Notes: generated from the letters alone by a model not told the origin. Counted from the first letter of the stretch, positions 49,576-62,700 are shown. The stretch: DNA of 64,000 nt from Steinernema hermaphroditum (GCA_030435675.1 CM059625.1:9672001-9736000), one strand, 5' to 3'. Numbers and translations are program-made.

Positions 49576-52139
49576 CAATTTGCTCCGTGCTGATTTTAGT
49601 TCCACTTATCTTTTTATAGAAGCTCGTTGCAAGATGACCAGATATAGAACCCGTCATCTCTGGAAACCACCAAATGCCCAGGAACCTTTGGCATAACTAA
49701 TAGCTTTCAGATTCGCATCGTCCTTAAACAATTTGAGTGGTTTTGCTATTTCCCACTGACGATTTTATCATTCCCGTTAGAAAGTCCGAAAAAGACACTA
49801 TACAAAAATATACTATCCACCGCACCGGGACCGTTTAGAAATAAGCATTCATTTTGATTTTGAGAGCTCAGATTTTACCGATTTCGTCGGCATATCTGGA
49901 GGACATAGGGTTAAGATACGCATAAAAGAGGATCAGTGACGGTAGATCCAATTTGTTCTAAAAAATGAAATCAATGGTGGATCAGCTGAAGATTCCTGTT
50001 CAGTTTCGAGGGGATTACATAGATAAAAATGCGCATTTGTTGACGAATCCAATACGGCTATGTGCGTTGAATTATGGACCTTTTCCTATTGCCAAGAAAA
50101 CTTCAATTTGATAACTTCATATAAAAGTGCCTCGAACATTCTGTTCCGACATCTAACCCAAGACCCAGATTTTCAGACTTCTTACAATATCCTATTGTAG
50201 TCGACTACCGTAGTTTGCTATGGTACAGAAGTGAGTGAACTGCGACAAACGACCTTCGAGGGTTTGATCGTTATACACACGAGCATCACGGTTACTGTAA
50301 TCTCTTCACAATTCGCGAAATTCTTTCACCCATAGTGCTCATTTGTGAACAGTTCTATGTTTCGAGCAATATCCACATAAGAGCTATTTCTGAGTGCGCC
50401 ACTTTAAATAATTGATGTATTAAACCTTCAGGTTGTTATCCTAAAATAATCATAAACTCTTTGTTTCATACCATTTGGCTTTATGCACTCTTAGGACAGT
50501 TCGATCAGTCGACGGCTCGTTGCCACACGCAAGCATTCAAAGATATCCTTAAGGTTCATTTTAAAAATGGCCGTAGCAAGTACCGATCTAAATTTTCGTC
50601 GTCGCTGTGTTTTCCCTTGAGTGTTTCCTCAATTCTTAACTTCAATCCAATTTCCATGTCCCTTACAAAATTGCTCGTTGACTTCACCCTATTTTTGGTT
50701 GCTATGTCTTACTGTTAATTAGTGTCATGCTCATTATATATATTTGTTTTCATCTTTACCGCCATCTTATGCCTCCGCAATCCTCTTTCGCGCCTACACC
50801 TGTAACTGGCAGTGATTAGCGGAAAAGCACACAGCGTGAACAACGTAAGGGGATGTTCTCAAGCGTAACATACCGTGTACAAAGTTTCTTTTCGATAGCA
50901 TTGCCTATGACCACTTCAGCGGTCGTTATAGACGGACTACCGTACACCCCACCCCAAAGTGTGCTTATGACGTAGTTGAACCGATCTTACTGTAATTGTT
51001 AGCGCTTGAACCTGTTCAGTTCTTCTAAGAAAATGAACGGAAATGAAAGGAAAACACACCAATTTCGAAAAGGTTTTGAGAAGAAAATTGATCTGAAGTG
51101 TAGACCGTTTACGCGAACCTCGTCATCACATTGAGTACCTTTTTCGTTTCAGTACTTTTCTTTTGTTGGCTCGTCATTGTACCGGAGTCCTATCACCTAG
51201 ATGACGGGCCGTATTTTTGCCGTTTCTTTCTATTCATCTTCGTCGCAAAGGAACCGCTAGTGGATTCCAGAGACAGACCGCGCAATTTTCGTCTGTTGTT
51301 CATGCTGTGATGACCGTCTGTTGACTTTCCATGTATCTTTTTATGTTTATCGTGTTTTTGTCGCTCTTAGGCGTTTTAACGTCACATAATGGCGCCTTCT
51401 CATCTAATGGCGTTGTACGAGCCATTGTTTTAATAATGCTTCATCACCGCGGCCTGTCCGCTTTCGCGGTATCACACCATTCTCGACAGCATTTTCAACT
51501 CGCGTCCTCTGTGCTTTGCTACTGTAGTCCCCCTTATGTCACTCGCATCGCCTATTTCAGTCTCATAGCATCAGCGAACACGTACTGTGACGCCAATATA
51601 AGCTTTACAAAAATATCAAACACTCTTCATTTGCCAGTTCTGTCCAGTTGTTATGCGCGTATCCCGGGGGTCTTTGACAACACCCCTAAACTTTTATTTT
51701 GGTGCGTAATGTCTCGTAAATACGCTAAAGCCGGCAATTATAAAATATCTCAATAACAAATAGTGGGAATATACTCTTAGCGCTTCGATTCACTTTCCCC
51801 CCCGGAGTTCTCTTATTAGCAACGGCAGATATTTTAAAATCGCTGTTACTTGTCCGTTCGAGTATAAAAGTGCATCTGTTGACATTGTTTACACCCATTG
51901 ATACGCAACATGGATTGACGCGTATCTTCAAACGTTAGTCAGCTAATTTGAGAGGAATCTCGTCGAGAAAACCGTAGAAAAGTGCAACATGTTTATCAAT
52001 TACCTACGTCACACCGCCTACAGAAAGCAATGAGAACTAGAGCGAGTCGAGATACGGTGCTTCAACCATAAAGCAATGGAGTGCACTTCAAAAAACACTT
52101 CATTCCAGACTTTCTCAGACAACACACAGCTCGATAGTA
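49576..52139. other. AT-rich intergenic region
   Basis: No well supported gene. A minus-strand open stretch at 50556-50661, directly after a GTAAG acceptor, is coding-like (repeated charged residues ending RPFLK) but its upstream exon could not be joined in phase. A plus-strand ATG frame at 51331-51756 begins with a hydrophobic leader but its length (141 codons) is compatible with chance. Confidence 0.4.
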
Positions 52140-52763
52140 ATGTCGCTCATACACATCAGCCTTATAATGATTGTTGGAGTAGCCCTTGGCTTGGGTGCGT
52201 CACATAGGCACACACCGGACATGCCGCACCAACTGTCAGCAGCAGAGGTTTGCAAGGAAGCTCACAGGGCATTTAAGCAGAGAACTATTGCAGAGAGATG
52301 AGCTGAGAAATCTTTTGAAAGCATCGATGCCAGTACCAGAAGTCAAACTTGAAAAAGAGAAAATATCAAAAGAATACCTACAAAAATTAATAAAAATGCG
52401 ACCCGAGGGTAAGTAGGACGCAAATGTTCGTTCCTTAACGTTTTATCTCTTTCAGCGTGCAAAATAAACGGAAAGGTGATACCTTCCATGGTGTTTTGCC
52501 CGACTCCAAAAGTGAATAAGGACTCGTTCAGTTGGAACTGCATTCGGTACTCCGATCTCTGTGACGGGCATGTCGATTGTCCAAACGAAGAAGACGAAGA
52601 ATCAACCTTCTGCATGTTCCAGAAGTTGGTATGTTCATCGTTGGCTGCTTTTTTACGGTGATGTCCTCGATTACAGAACAACATCGAAGTGAACGCCCTA
52701 CGACGATCAGTGGACGACATTGACCGCAGAGTGTGGCCCGAGTCACAGCTTAAATATAATTGA
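52140..52763 (+). CDS. secreted protein with one LDL-receptor class A domain
   Basis: Four exons: 52140-52247, 52294-52408, 52456-52628, 52677-52763; 160 residues; introns 46-48 nt. Signal peptide MSLIHISLIMIVGVALGLGA. A Lys/Glu-rich segment precedes the LDLa module, which shows FSWNCIRYSDLCDGHVDCP and the acidic EEDEE cluster followed by FC, i.e. the calcium-cage pattern of LDLa. Two further cysteines (ACKING and VFCPTP) lie N-terminal to it. A short basic C-terminus ends at 52763. Single-LDLa secreted proteins occur in nematodes; no orthologue is recognised. It converges on the CUB-like gene, 383 nt away. Confidence 0.75.
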
Positions 52764-53146
52764 GGTCGACAAGGGCCTTGTTGTTGCTTTCCCTTCACTA
52801 CATACCACTTTCCAGCGGCTGAAGTTCTCTAAGCTAGCGATTACCGAGCAGTGAGCATTCAGCTCTGCAAGAGCATAGAGAGAGTTCTTCGTGTCGTTCT
52901 TCGAGCCACTTTGTCACCTCATTTATTTTCCATGTTGTTAACTCTATTTCGTGTAGTTATCGGATAGTAAGAGCTACGAAGCTGTGTTGCATAAATGGGC
53001 GCATTGTGCGAAACGTTAATTCATGTTCAACTTCACAATTTTAATTCACTTGCGCGCAAAGAGCACACCGCTGTTATTGAAAACACTTTAGTCACCATTT
53101 GAAATCAATCCAGGGAAGCAAGAAATCGTCTGTTGGCCTTCTTCTT

Positions 53147-54133
53147 TCATTCAAAGCACTTGTAGTGTGCGATGGCTAAAGCCGTGTCATCCTCAACTAT
53201 TTCGATGTGGAACATCACGGACTCTGGGATGATCGACTCAGATTTGAACAAGATGACACCCTTGTTGCAGGTGATCACAGTTTTTGCGTTTCGAAGGTTG
53301 TTGTCCTCTGAACCCAAATATTAGTTGACCGGCTACCCTCGTCTTGTTCTACCTGCGCAGAATAGACGCGAAGAAAACTTGAGTTCGCTGATGTGGGGAC
53401 CCGTCCTCATCTGGATGTGGCTCCGGCACTACAAACAAGAAATTATTCAAAGTCGGATTAGTTTGCTTACGTCATCCTCCACGAGGTGGAGGCGTTCCAA
53501 AACAACTTTTGTGCGTCCCGGAACTAAAACCAGACAGTTTTCCCCACGTTTATTCTCAAGCAGGAACGATTGGTCGACAGTATTAAATCCAATACTTGTG
53601 TTGCAAGCTGAACGTCTTTTCAATAGAGGACACAAAGAACTGTTGCCCTTACGGAGCCGCTTGACGAATTTAAAACTGATGAGATGTGCCTTACGGGGTG
53701 AATAGACAATCCCGATGGTGGAAGAAGCCGACGTGAGTCGCTCTTCGTTTCCGTCGCATTCCAGTTGGGAGTTCTTTCCGTCTTCGACAACCTAAATTCA
53801 ATCCTAATTGGTGATCAGCGTACCGTCACTTACAAAAATTTTGGAGGGGTCCGAGGAACAGCTCTGTCCCTTACTCTTTACGGTAACGACGACACTTGAT
53901 CCTTCGGAAGCCTGTACATGGAGTTTGCAAAGGGAAGGGTGCTTCGTAACGAGCGTCCTATATAAGCCCTCCGCAATCACCTCATAATCGCAGCTTTCTG
54001 AATTCAAGGTTAATCAGATAGCCTATGCTACCGTTCAGAAAGAATTACCAATCTTATGCTCTTCAGCATATATGGGTAGCTCTTCAGCCCACACAAACAC
54101 CGCCAGCGCGATCAGCGGAACCAGTGACTTCAT
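53147..54133 (-). CDS. secreted CUB-like protein
   Basis: Five exons on the minus strand: 54049-54133, 53834-53997, 53471-53791, 53353-53428, 53147-53307; 268 residues; introns 42-51 nt. Signal peptide MKSLVPLIALAVFVWA. Two segments read like CUB or CUB-like sandwiches: alternating hydrophobic strands with spaced cysteines (LCKLHVQASEGSSVVVTV; NCLVLVPGRTKVVLERLHL; LFKSESIIPESVMFHIEIVE). Nematodes have many secreted CUB-like proteins, often linked to the gut or to host contact; which of these applies cannot be told. A TTGCAG site just upstream of the ATG (about 54165) could be an acceptor for a 5' UTR or leader exon. Confidence 0.65.
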
Positions 54134-55240
54134 TCCGAGCTTCTTAAGGATTAAACCTGCAACGAGATGCTGGCAATATGCTTGCGACTCCACCTGCGTG
54201 CATTTGGAAGGATTGCACGTGACGGGATATTAACGCTTCATCGCTACATTTGTCAACATGCTTGCAAATATATCGGTCACATTGTTGAGTCACTTTAGTT
54301 GGGCACGCGCAATGACCAAAGACTAGAGCGCTCAGCAAGCTTTTGCCTGGTCTCCGCCACACACATGGACACACAGCCACCTACTGAGTGAAATACAATT
54401 CATTAACAAATTCCGGCAAATGTGATAAAGGAAGGAAACGAGAGGTGGGTGTGGTGGGACGCAGATAAGAAGATGGGACCTACAGATGTCATTAAACAGA
54501 GGCTAAGACGTGAGAAAGTTTGACAGCAAACGGGACTGAGGGAACACTCTATACTTCTAGTTTGGAAAAGGACAGAACCGTTTACAACAAATGAGGCACC
54601 TCGAAAAATGAGTGTGCCGAAAGACGAATGAAAAGAACATGGTGAAAGGTTTCCTATGCTTGAAAAGACGGCACGGAAGGATTTGAGGGTTTGAAAGACC
54701 GCGAGTAACGGGCAAACAAAAACAGCGCGAAGGTACAGCGCAAGTGAAAATCTCCTCTACGAATGCGCAGCGGCCCACGTACTCTGCAGTTCCTGCCACT
54801 TAATTGCGCGGAGCGTACGGCAGGAACTCGCGAATTGTCACAAATGAAGCTGAACCAGCGGCCTAGAAATATAAATAATATTAGAGTCTCCTCATCGGTG
54901 ACATCTCCAATTGACACGCTATCACGCGAATGACGCTTGTGAATTTCACTCGAAAACAGTTTTTAATTTACAATACGCTCGCAAATTAGAATAGACTACA
55001 CGTTTCATACCCTAATTAAGTGGAGAAACAAGAATGTTCAATTTTCTATTCTATTAAATTTTGGGATAGAGATGGAAGGGCAGATATGTAAGGTCTCACG
55101 TCGACAAAAAGAGGCTTTAATTAGCAGGGCCTCCCGAACACATTTCAAATGCGCAGCGAAGATTTTCTGCAAGTTCTCGACGTACTAATGACGTCTGAGA
55201 CAACTTTTATCTTAATTTCTCAAATGTGAGATGGCAAACA
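54134..55240. other. intergenic between divergent genes
   Basis: Separates the CUB-like gene (minus) from the unknown plus-strand gene at 55241. A minus-strand open frame at 54144-54380 has several cysteines but starts without ATG and has no signal peptide; it overlaps the likely 5' UTR. No promoter motif was identified. Confidence 0.4.
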
Positions 55241-55676
55241 ATGGTGGATACCGTCGTCGCATACACTCAGTTCAAAAAGAGAATTATCTACGAGCATCAA
55301 ATTCGCACATCCGAAGCGACAGTGATGTCGGAAACCGCTACCCTTTTATGCTCAAAATACCCGAGGGCAGCAGCTCTGAGCGCATTTGACACCACTGACT
55401 ACGAGGTAGTTCCGCGGTCAAATTTAAGGACAACTAGAACACGAAGACATCGATGTGGGAATAGTCTCAAATCGGACATAGCACCACACTTTTTTGTCAG
55501 CACAAGATCGAAGAGCCTTGAATGCTTGGAAGCTTCTGGCTGCTGAACAAACCAGACATCTTATGAACATTAGAACAGTGATCCTCACAGGGCTGGCACA
55601 TCATGGAAAGCGGATAAGGGCCATAATCTTAGAGCTAACCCCACCAGTCTGCTTTGTCCCTAAAGTCGCGTCATGA
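55241..55676 (+). CDS. small basic protein, unrecognised
   Basis: Two exons, 55241-55454 and 55501-55676, joined in phase 1 through a 46-nt intron with a TTTTTTGTCAG acceptor; 129 residues. The N-terminal half is helical in composition (FKKRIIYEHQIRTSEATVMS), the middle is very basic (TTRTRRHRSQDRR), and the C-terminal part reads AWKLLAAEQTRHLMNIRTV. No signal peptide or known domain. The coding look of both exons and exact phase closure are the evidence. An additional upstream exon is possible. Confidence 0.5.
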
Positions 55677-55734
55677 ACTCACGTTTTTTCTAATGTGGCT
55701 AAGCATCTGATCCACAGACAACTCAATTTTCCTT

Positions 55735-56025
55735 CTAACGTCTTATAACGAATAGACGTTTTTCTGGCATTGATGGTGTAAATGGGCTCCTCCGCATTTC
55801 CGTCTAATCCAGGAGCTTGTCCACGCATTGCATAAGAAGTCACATACTCGACTGCAGTAAACAAATATTCTATCGCATAATGCCATAGAAGTAATTCGCA
55901 AATTAAACGAGTCAAGGAGTTGATTGACGTGCGCACGAACTTGGACATATCTAGAGATTATTGAGGTTGGCATTCCACGTTGTTGTTCTCAGTCTAGCAA
56001 ACGTCTTTTGCGCTTGCCAAAACAT
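55735..56025 (-). CDS. possible small three-exon gene, unrecognised
   Basis: Exons 56003-56025, 55848-55950 and 55735-55803 (minus) with donors GTTTGC and GTATGT and introns of 52 and 44 nt; 64 residues. The middle exon reads YVQVRAHVNQLLDSFNLRI. Just after the stop, another frame continues protein-like (RRKIELSVDQMLSHIRKN) and ends at a perfect GTGAGT donor, so either a frameshift or a different last exon is possible. An alternative 89-codon unspliced frame covers the same DNA. It converges on the gene ending at 55676. Confidence 0.3.
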
Positions 56026-56265
56026 TGTATCCTTCAGTGAAATTCGGAAGTTCTGCTTCCATCTTCACGCAACTTTGTGCTTATTTTGAGTTTTAAGTGC
56101 GCTCGACTTATTCACATGTTAAATTGGCCGATCGAATTGAAACAGTAGCATTTTGGACTGCAATATTGCAGCATTAATGGAATGTGCGTCCCCGGAAATA
56201 GAACGCATTCGCCAAAGCACATTGTTCTCAGGCCTGAGCAATAACAAACATAGAATTTATTCTCA

Positions 56266-56690
56266 CTAAACGGGTTTGCACAGCACTCCTTTTAAGTTCA
56301 CTTTACGCTTTGAACGGCACACTTCTCTTTTTACTTTTGTTTCAAGTTCGAATCCCCATTTTTGCTCTTTATTTCTTCCTTCTTTTGCAAGTGATAAATT
56401 CACATCAACTGAGAACGAAATAGGTTTTCGGATAGGGCCTAATCAAGCAATTACTTACAAAAGCCAATTGTATTGGGCAGCACAACGCACAAAGAGAGGG
56501 CGTAGACAGATGCCCCGCTAGGAAAGGTCTCTGAGGATTTCGACCATTGCGCCGGATTTACTGAATAAAACTCCGTGTAATCGACAAAGTCCAATTTGAT
56601 GAGCCACTCTCCGATTTGTTCCAAATTGAAAACAACTTTCATTATCCTCCGAGTTTGAGTGAACCTCAACTGCGCTTTCGTCATTTCCAT
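56266..56690 (-). CDS. possible small two-exon gene, unrecognised
   Basis: Exons 56459-56690 and 56266-56408 (minus) joined in phase 1 by a 50-nt intron with a GTAAGT donor and TTCTCAG acceptor; 124 residues ending LCKPV. The last exon is Lys/Glu-rich. A competing chain on the same strand uses a signal-peptide-like segment at about 56725-56790 and a different frame, so the model is uncertain. Confidence 0.3.
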
Positions 56691-59334
56691 TCTTTTCGTC
56701 TTTTGTTAACCTGTCTTGATCGCCTTCGACTCTCCTTCCTGTTGAGTATGCGCCAGAGTTACAAAACCAAGAAGACACGGCGCCAAAACAATTAATTTTC
56801 CTCTCGATGGACGATAACGGTGATTTGTCGCATGCAACTGCAAAGATCTATCGTTAAAGGAGGCAGACAAGGCCACCAAATAGCAAGGTTAGAACAAAGA
56901 GCTGGCACCGGTTGACGGTTTTCCGTTTCAGTCTCAACCAAAATGGTCATTTATTTTGTTTAGAGCAGTAGAAAGTTCGACGGTTGGGCACGCTCATTGC
57001 ACGAATCCAATCCGGTTACTCAAGAAGCAGGGAATGAGCTTTACTCGCAGCATGTTTTGATTGTGATTTCCTGCAGAGATCCGTCACAAATGCGCTTTAC
57101 GTGGCGACAATACCCATGGCAGACAAGCGGTACCTTGCGCTCAAACGAGATTGAAATTAAGTGGTACCGAAACGAGATCTCAGATGCTAATATCTGCATG
57201 CAATAGTTCGCGCAGGACTGCATGGGTCGATGGCGCAATAATATTACGATACGTGGGGGCTAAAGAAAGCTAGCCGCAGGCGATTCGCCCTCGGGCGATC
57301 TATCACTGTTGCCTCGACAGAAATCGAAATCTGCCTTCCCTTAGCCGCCACAGCACTTCTCCATTCACTTCTTCTTCTCTTCCACTTTCGGTGCTAATCT
57401 CTCTCCGCAAATAAACAGGTCAACTGGCCGGCTTCCTTGGACTTGCCTCTATCCAATTGTTATAGTAAGAATGCTTTGCTGAACTCATCAATGTTTGGCA
57501 ATGTATAGTTTTTGCACGGAAACCGCTTCCTGGTCCGCGAAAACTCTCCTTTCGCGAACTGCACCTGCCCAGTAGGTCGGTTCACTTCTATTTCTTCACT
57601 CGCATGACATCAACGGTCATGTTGTTGGCGTTTCTGATGTCCGTGTACCGTATTTCAATTAAAGTGATCGTAAAGCTAAGAACAGAAGGATTTTGTGTTT
57701 TCTCAAGAAAGTTTCAAGATTATTTTCATTTTTCCATTTCCTGATTAGCATTCAAGTATTCTTAATTAATTACCGTTTATTGGCCACATTCGCCAGCAAG
57801 CAGGTGCACTTTTCTCGAAGTCGCTGGAGCACTAACTAACACTTATCGTGAACTGAGCATAGAAGCAATTTGATGCCGATCGTTTATTCATGTGTCCCTT
57901 ACTTGTCGGCTTCTGGGAGTGAGACTCTCGGTCAAGTTCAATTGTTATTTAATTTCGCTCTCTCAAACAGATACGTACCCCATAATAGGCATTGCTTCGT
58001 GCTCGGTCAACGCCGACAGCTTTTATTAGCTTCGTTCATGGTTGTTCCAATTAAAACAGCAAATCTTCCCCCATTGTTTCCGACGGCTCTCCACGCACGC
58101 TCACTGATATACCCCGTGATTCGAACGATTGAATATTGTAGAGACATGCTCTGCGGAATCTGCTGCATATTGACGCCTATGTGCCATGCCGCCTCACTAT
58201 GAAATCCCACTAACTTCCGAAAGACTCTTGCAAACAGTCGGCTGATTAGTGGGAGCGCGAAAATTTTCGTCCGTCAGCTCATCATGAAAGTTTGTGTCTG
58301 TGCGAAAATTCTGTGAGATGCTTCCGTAAATATATCTTCATCCACCTGTTTTTTTTCTTACCGTTTCATTAATGTGAGTGAAATGTTTGACGAGCGCTTC
58401 TGAGGAAACTGATCAGCGCTTTTAGCCTTTTTGCGCGCCCACTCCAAAACTGGTTTTTGTTTCCATTTCGGCAGGCTACCTTCACATTAGACATTTCGCC
58501 GCCATTGTTCTAGCCTTCACACGACGGTTGACTGTCTCCATTATCATTACTATCAATGGAAAACAGGTTGCGTGCACAGCATCGATGCCAATGTCACAAG
58601 TAATCCCTCCTCCCCTCGCAACTCGTGCCTATTTCGGTCCGTTTGGGGAAGGCACCTGCAGTACGCAATCATATCTTCTTAACACTTGCAAAGCTTTTTT
58701 GAATTGGACAAAAGCAGCTGTTCTTGGAAGCAGAGGCCGAAATTAAAGTGCGCCTGCAAGGTACAACCAGCAAGGTGAAATGTCCATGGTTGTGTGGACA
58801 GAGCAACTACCCTATGACACACCGCCAAGATCTCTTTTTGACAACTGACGATTACCTCTCGCGCGCCAATGTGCTAAATTTGCATAACCGCCGCGGCAAC
58901 AATGCGGGTGTCTCGAGTGGACTCCAAAGGACGACGTCGACCGCGCACAGTAATGAACACGGAAGTGTTCCCCTGTTAGTAATGTTAATATTGTGATTGT
59001 GCGCGATATTGACTACCGTCGTCTAGGTTTCTATTGCTTCCAACGCTCCTCATTGGACTCCGCCTGCCTCTAAGAAAGCAAATGTCAACTTAGGTGTCGC
59101 CTCCATTTGTTGAAAGCGAAACGCTATACCCTTTCATCATTGTCGATCATTGACATTTTATGTCTTTTGTATTTTTTTTCATACAGTTGGTAATTGAACT
59201 TTTCTGTGTTAAATATTGTGATGACCCTTCTGGTTCACAAAGTGGGTTGAGTGCTGAGGTCAAACAATGCAGCCGAGGTTTCGATTATGTGACATGAGAG
59301 CGCCACACTACGCCCCTTAAGCGGTGATGTGCTT
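56691..59334. other. intergenic, no supported gene
   Basis: Open frames on both strands occur at 57870-58210 and 58528-58996 without start, splice or family evidence. The minus frame 58007-58210 is coding-like in composition but has no upstream exon. No RNA gene or repeat recognised. Confidence 0.4.
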
Positions 59335-59760
59335 TTAGTGATTTTGACGCGATTCAAAATAGTGAAACATATCCAATGTTGCAGTTGATAGGTCTCTTAG
59401 TCTACTCAACTCTTCCCATTGTTTGCGGTTCGGAGTGGTGATTTGTCGGTATTCTCCAACCGGTAGAGAAATCGAGCAAGAGCTTTGTCCCACTTTCTGC
59501 TGGTTTGCTATTTGCTTTAGCATTTGCTTTTCCCGTAGACATACGCAATTGTTCCAAGCGCGATTTCCAGAGTTTCGTTCATTAATTGGGCAAGTGTTTT
59601 CAGAATCTCTGCCGAGAAGCCGTACAGTGTATTGTCGCAAATGATCGCCCAAAATCTGGTCAGTTTCCATACCTATAACATCCTTTACTGCCCCTATAAC
59701 AATAACACGTACCACAATAATACTAAGCAGACCAATGAAACTGGCTGACCAAGTTACCAT
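59335..59760 (-). CDS. possible small membrane-anchored or secreted protein
   Basis: A single-exon frame of 141 codons from an ATG at 59760 to TAA at 59335. It begins with a hydrophobic segment (ASFIGLLSIIVVRVIVIGAV) that could be a signal-anchor, followed by a polar region with four cysteines (NTCPIN, NNCVCL, SSCSI). No family is recognised, and this length can occur by chance. Confidence 0.35.
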   Translation of the reverse strand: MVTWSASFIGLLSIIVVRVIVIGAVKDVIGMETDQILGDHLRQYTVRLLGRDSENTCPINERNSGNRAWNNCVCLREKQMLKQIANQQKVGQSSCSISLPVGEYRQITTPNRKQWEELSRLRDLSTATLDMFHYFESRQNH

Positions 59761-59775
59761 GGTTACATTTGACAC

Positions 59776-62700
59776 CGTATACCGTATATACTTGCAATTC
59801 GTTGTGGCGGAAAACAGGTTTTTGTTTCACTTTTCAAGTGCTTCGCACTATAATCAATTCTTAGCGACAGACTGCGAGCACACTCAAATTTGTTGCCAAT
59901 CCACTTCGAACGTGCAAATTATTATTTCTTAAAATAGCGAAATCTCTTGGTTAAAGAGACAAGTCTTATTTTGTACAAGATGGAACAATTTTTGACAAGT
60001 ACCAAGTAGACTGCAGCTAAGTCAGCGTCTATTTTCCAACCATTCGTCCGTTTCTTCTACAAGAACCACCACTCTGCCACACATATTATCTGTCTCTGTT
60101 TGATTATTTTGACAAAAAGACTGTATGTTGAGCGTCTGCACCAAAACAAAACAGTTTCCTCTTACTCCTGCCCCGGGATTGTAGGTGTCTCTTTCGTCAA
60201 CACACTCACACTCACACACACATACACACAATTCTTTCATCGAGCCACAGTGTTGGGTCCTGGCCGATCGGCCTGCTCACTTCTTGCTGCCACCTGCGGC
60301 CGACCGAGGTAAACCATCCGGGCGATCTGGAAGCATGCGTTTCGGTGCACCTCTCTTCTGCTCGTCCCACTGGTCCACTGATTTCTGCTTGTTAAAAACA
60401 TTTTTCTTTGGTGCTATTTCCAGCAGCTCTGTTGCGATCGTTTCGGAACAGGTTCACTCGGCAGCGTACCTGGGGAAGCGGTTTGTGAAGCGCTCTGAAT
60501 TAGCATTCTTCGCGTGCAACACTCTCTTTCACCTATTACATCTTCCAATTATCTTTTCACTCTCCACCGAGAAATTGGGAATGCTAAACTCAAGAGTATT
60601 GTGCCGCGCGGAACAATACGGCAGGACCAAAAAAGGGATTCTTGCGACGAGATGAAATATTAGTGATAACATGCCATAGGTCAAGGTCGCCGTTTAGCTC
60701 TGTGACTCTCTAATTCCACCGTATCCGAAAGGCCAATCTCGCTGACCCTCAAATTGAAAAGGAACCGCAACTGTCATAATTGCCGACGATGCGACTTTCT
60801 AAAAGAGTTTGTTTAGCACCTTATCGCCAATTCCGTCCAAACACTTTCTAAAGCGGCCTTGAGTTTAGACCAATTAACGCAGACTATCTTCTCGGTGCAG
60901 CGCGCGGCTCGCTTGTTCGCATGACGACCGCGTTTTCTCCAACAATTTGTGATACCACAATAATAATGTCCAGGTTATCTGCTCTCCAGCAGCCGATTCT
61001 TGGACTCGTCGTCGCATGGTGTGGCCATTGCCGGTACAACTGCGCAGCATGGTTCGGTGATAAAACTATGCATGACCTTCGATGTTATCTTTGCATTCGC
61101 CGCTATTTCAGAGTATACCTCCAGACCGACGTATTATCTCAATCTACCCCTCCCACTCGGATTGTCGCGTATTTTCACTCTCACTCACTTCCTATGAGAG
61201 CGACACTGGCGTTTCTTACTGTGCTTTGTTTTCAATATGACTGTTTTAAACCGAGATTGAAACACGTGTTCGATCACTGTCTACTTCCACGATCACTTCC
61301 CATCATTAATTGCGCTTTTTGCTCTGAGAACGCACGGATACCAGCTGAGCTAGGGGCGTGTCATGGGCCGCGCTAGCTCGCACCAGGCGGATGTATCGCG
61401 CAGTTGGCTCCTTTGATATGATTTTAATTAGGCATTTAACCTCTCTGCATGTCCTCAAGTCAATTGTTCTCATCGCACGCAGTGCTGCAGTAGGGCGATA
61501 AGTAGCGTTTCCTTCATTTGAGTGCACTTCAATTACTCGTCCGCTTAATATTCCACGAGATGCAACGCGCGGGTGCACTAATCCAATCAGCGCTTCTGGC
61601 AGTTTTGTTGCTCCCTCCCTATTTTATAAGCCTTAGGAGAGCTTTTGTCTCAACCATTGACATTCGGAGGTCAGCCAGCATGCTACCGTAACCCGACGAG
61701 TAGCATAAAGAAAACAAACGCTTTTCTCTGGAAGTCATTGGCGATGTCGTATATTGTCAATAGATAATCACTCCTGTGTACTTACCCTTTGCTCGCAAAG
61801 ATTCTCTCTGAGAAACAGCCTTTCGTACAGAGATGTTTTGTCTGTCTTAATCTCATACGAAATTTCAAGACGACCAACGCTTTGGCGGTTATGAACGGAA
61901 CACAAACAGGGGAGATGAGACGACTTTATTTGTGTTCTCTTCCAATGTAGCCTCCGGCCCTAATCGACTCGCAAAGAAATTTCCATTAATAGCAATATCT
62001 CTGCATCATCGATTTGAACTTCGACTTAGTTGCACACGTACGGCCTAAACTGGCCCGAGCATCTCATAAAGTTGGTCCCTAACCTCACCTTTCTCTTGCT
62101 GAAGAATCGCGGAGAAGCTTGTCACATCGAAATTTTAGCCCTCTCGCTCTGCCTTCTCCATTGTGACAAAATGGTATTTGCGTTGAAGACGGCTGTAAGT
62201 GATCTCCGGGTGGTGGGATATTTGAGACGGATTAAGCTGTTATCCTGCGAACAATACTTATGAGATGTTATGTGTAATGAGGATCAGATAGCAGTCCCGG
62301 TATAATCGCCTTGAGGCTGTGGAAAGGGTCGAATTTCGGCATCATTACCACACCGGACCAATTAGAAGCTCTCATGTCACTTCTTTGTTAGTTGCGCTCT
62401 TTCATTATCTGCGACCGCTTGCTGCACTTTCCTTCCAATCCTCATGACTTCACACCTTCGGCCAATTTATTTTTCGGTTTTAATGGCGGAGAAAAACAAT
62501 GCGTAGTAACCAACGCGTGTTTGTCACTTGCTCGAAATCGGTCTTCGAAAATCATTGTATAATTCTTCGGAAATCGCCTTAAGAGCTTGACGTTTTCAAG
62601 ATCATATTGATTTCGAAGGATAAAGCCGCTGCACCTGCGGCAAGAATCCTGCAAACAATTAGCCCTGCTCCGTGGGTCTAGTAGGCGAGTGGTGGAACGA

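Noticed and set aside
55679..55948. 89-codon unspliced minus-strand frame
   Set aside because: Crossed by a strong GTATGT...GATTAG intron; the spliced alternative seemed slightly better, though neither is proven.
60185..60655. 156-codon open frame beginning Ser-His-Thr rich
   Set aside because: Its start lies in a CA microsatellite and is a GTG; the remainder is hydrophobic/aromatic without domain or splice support.
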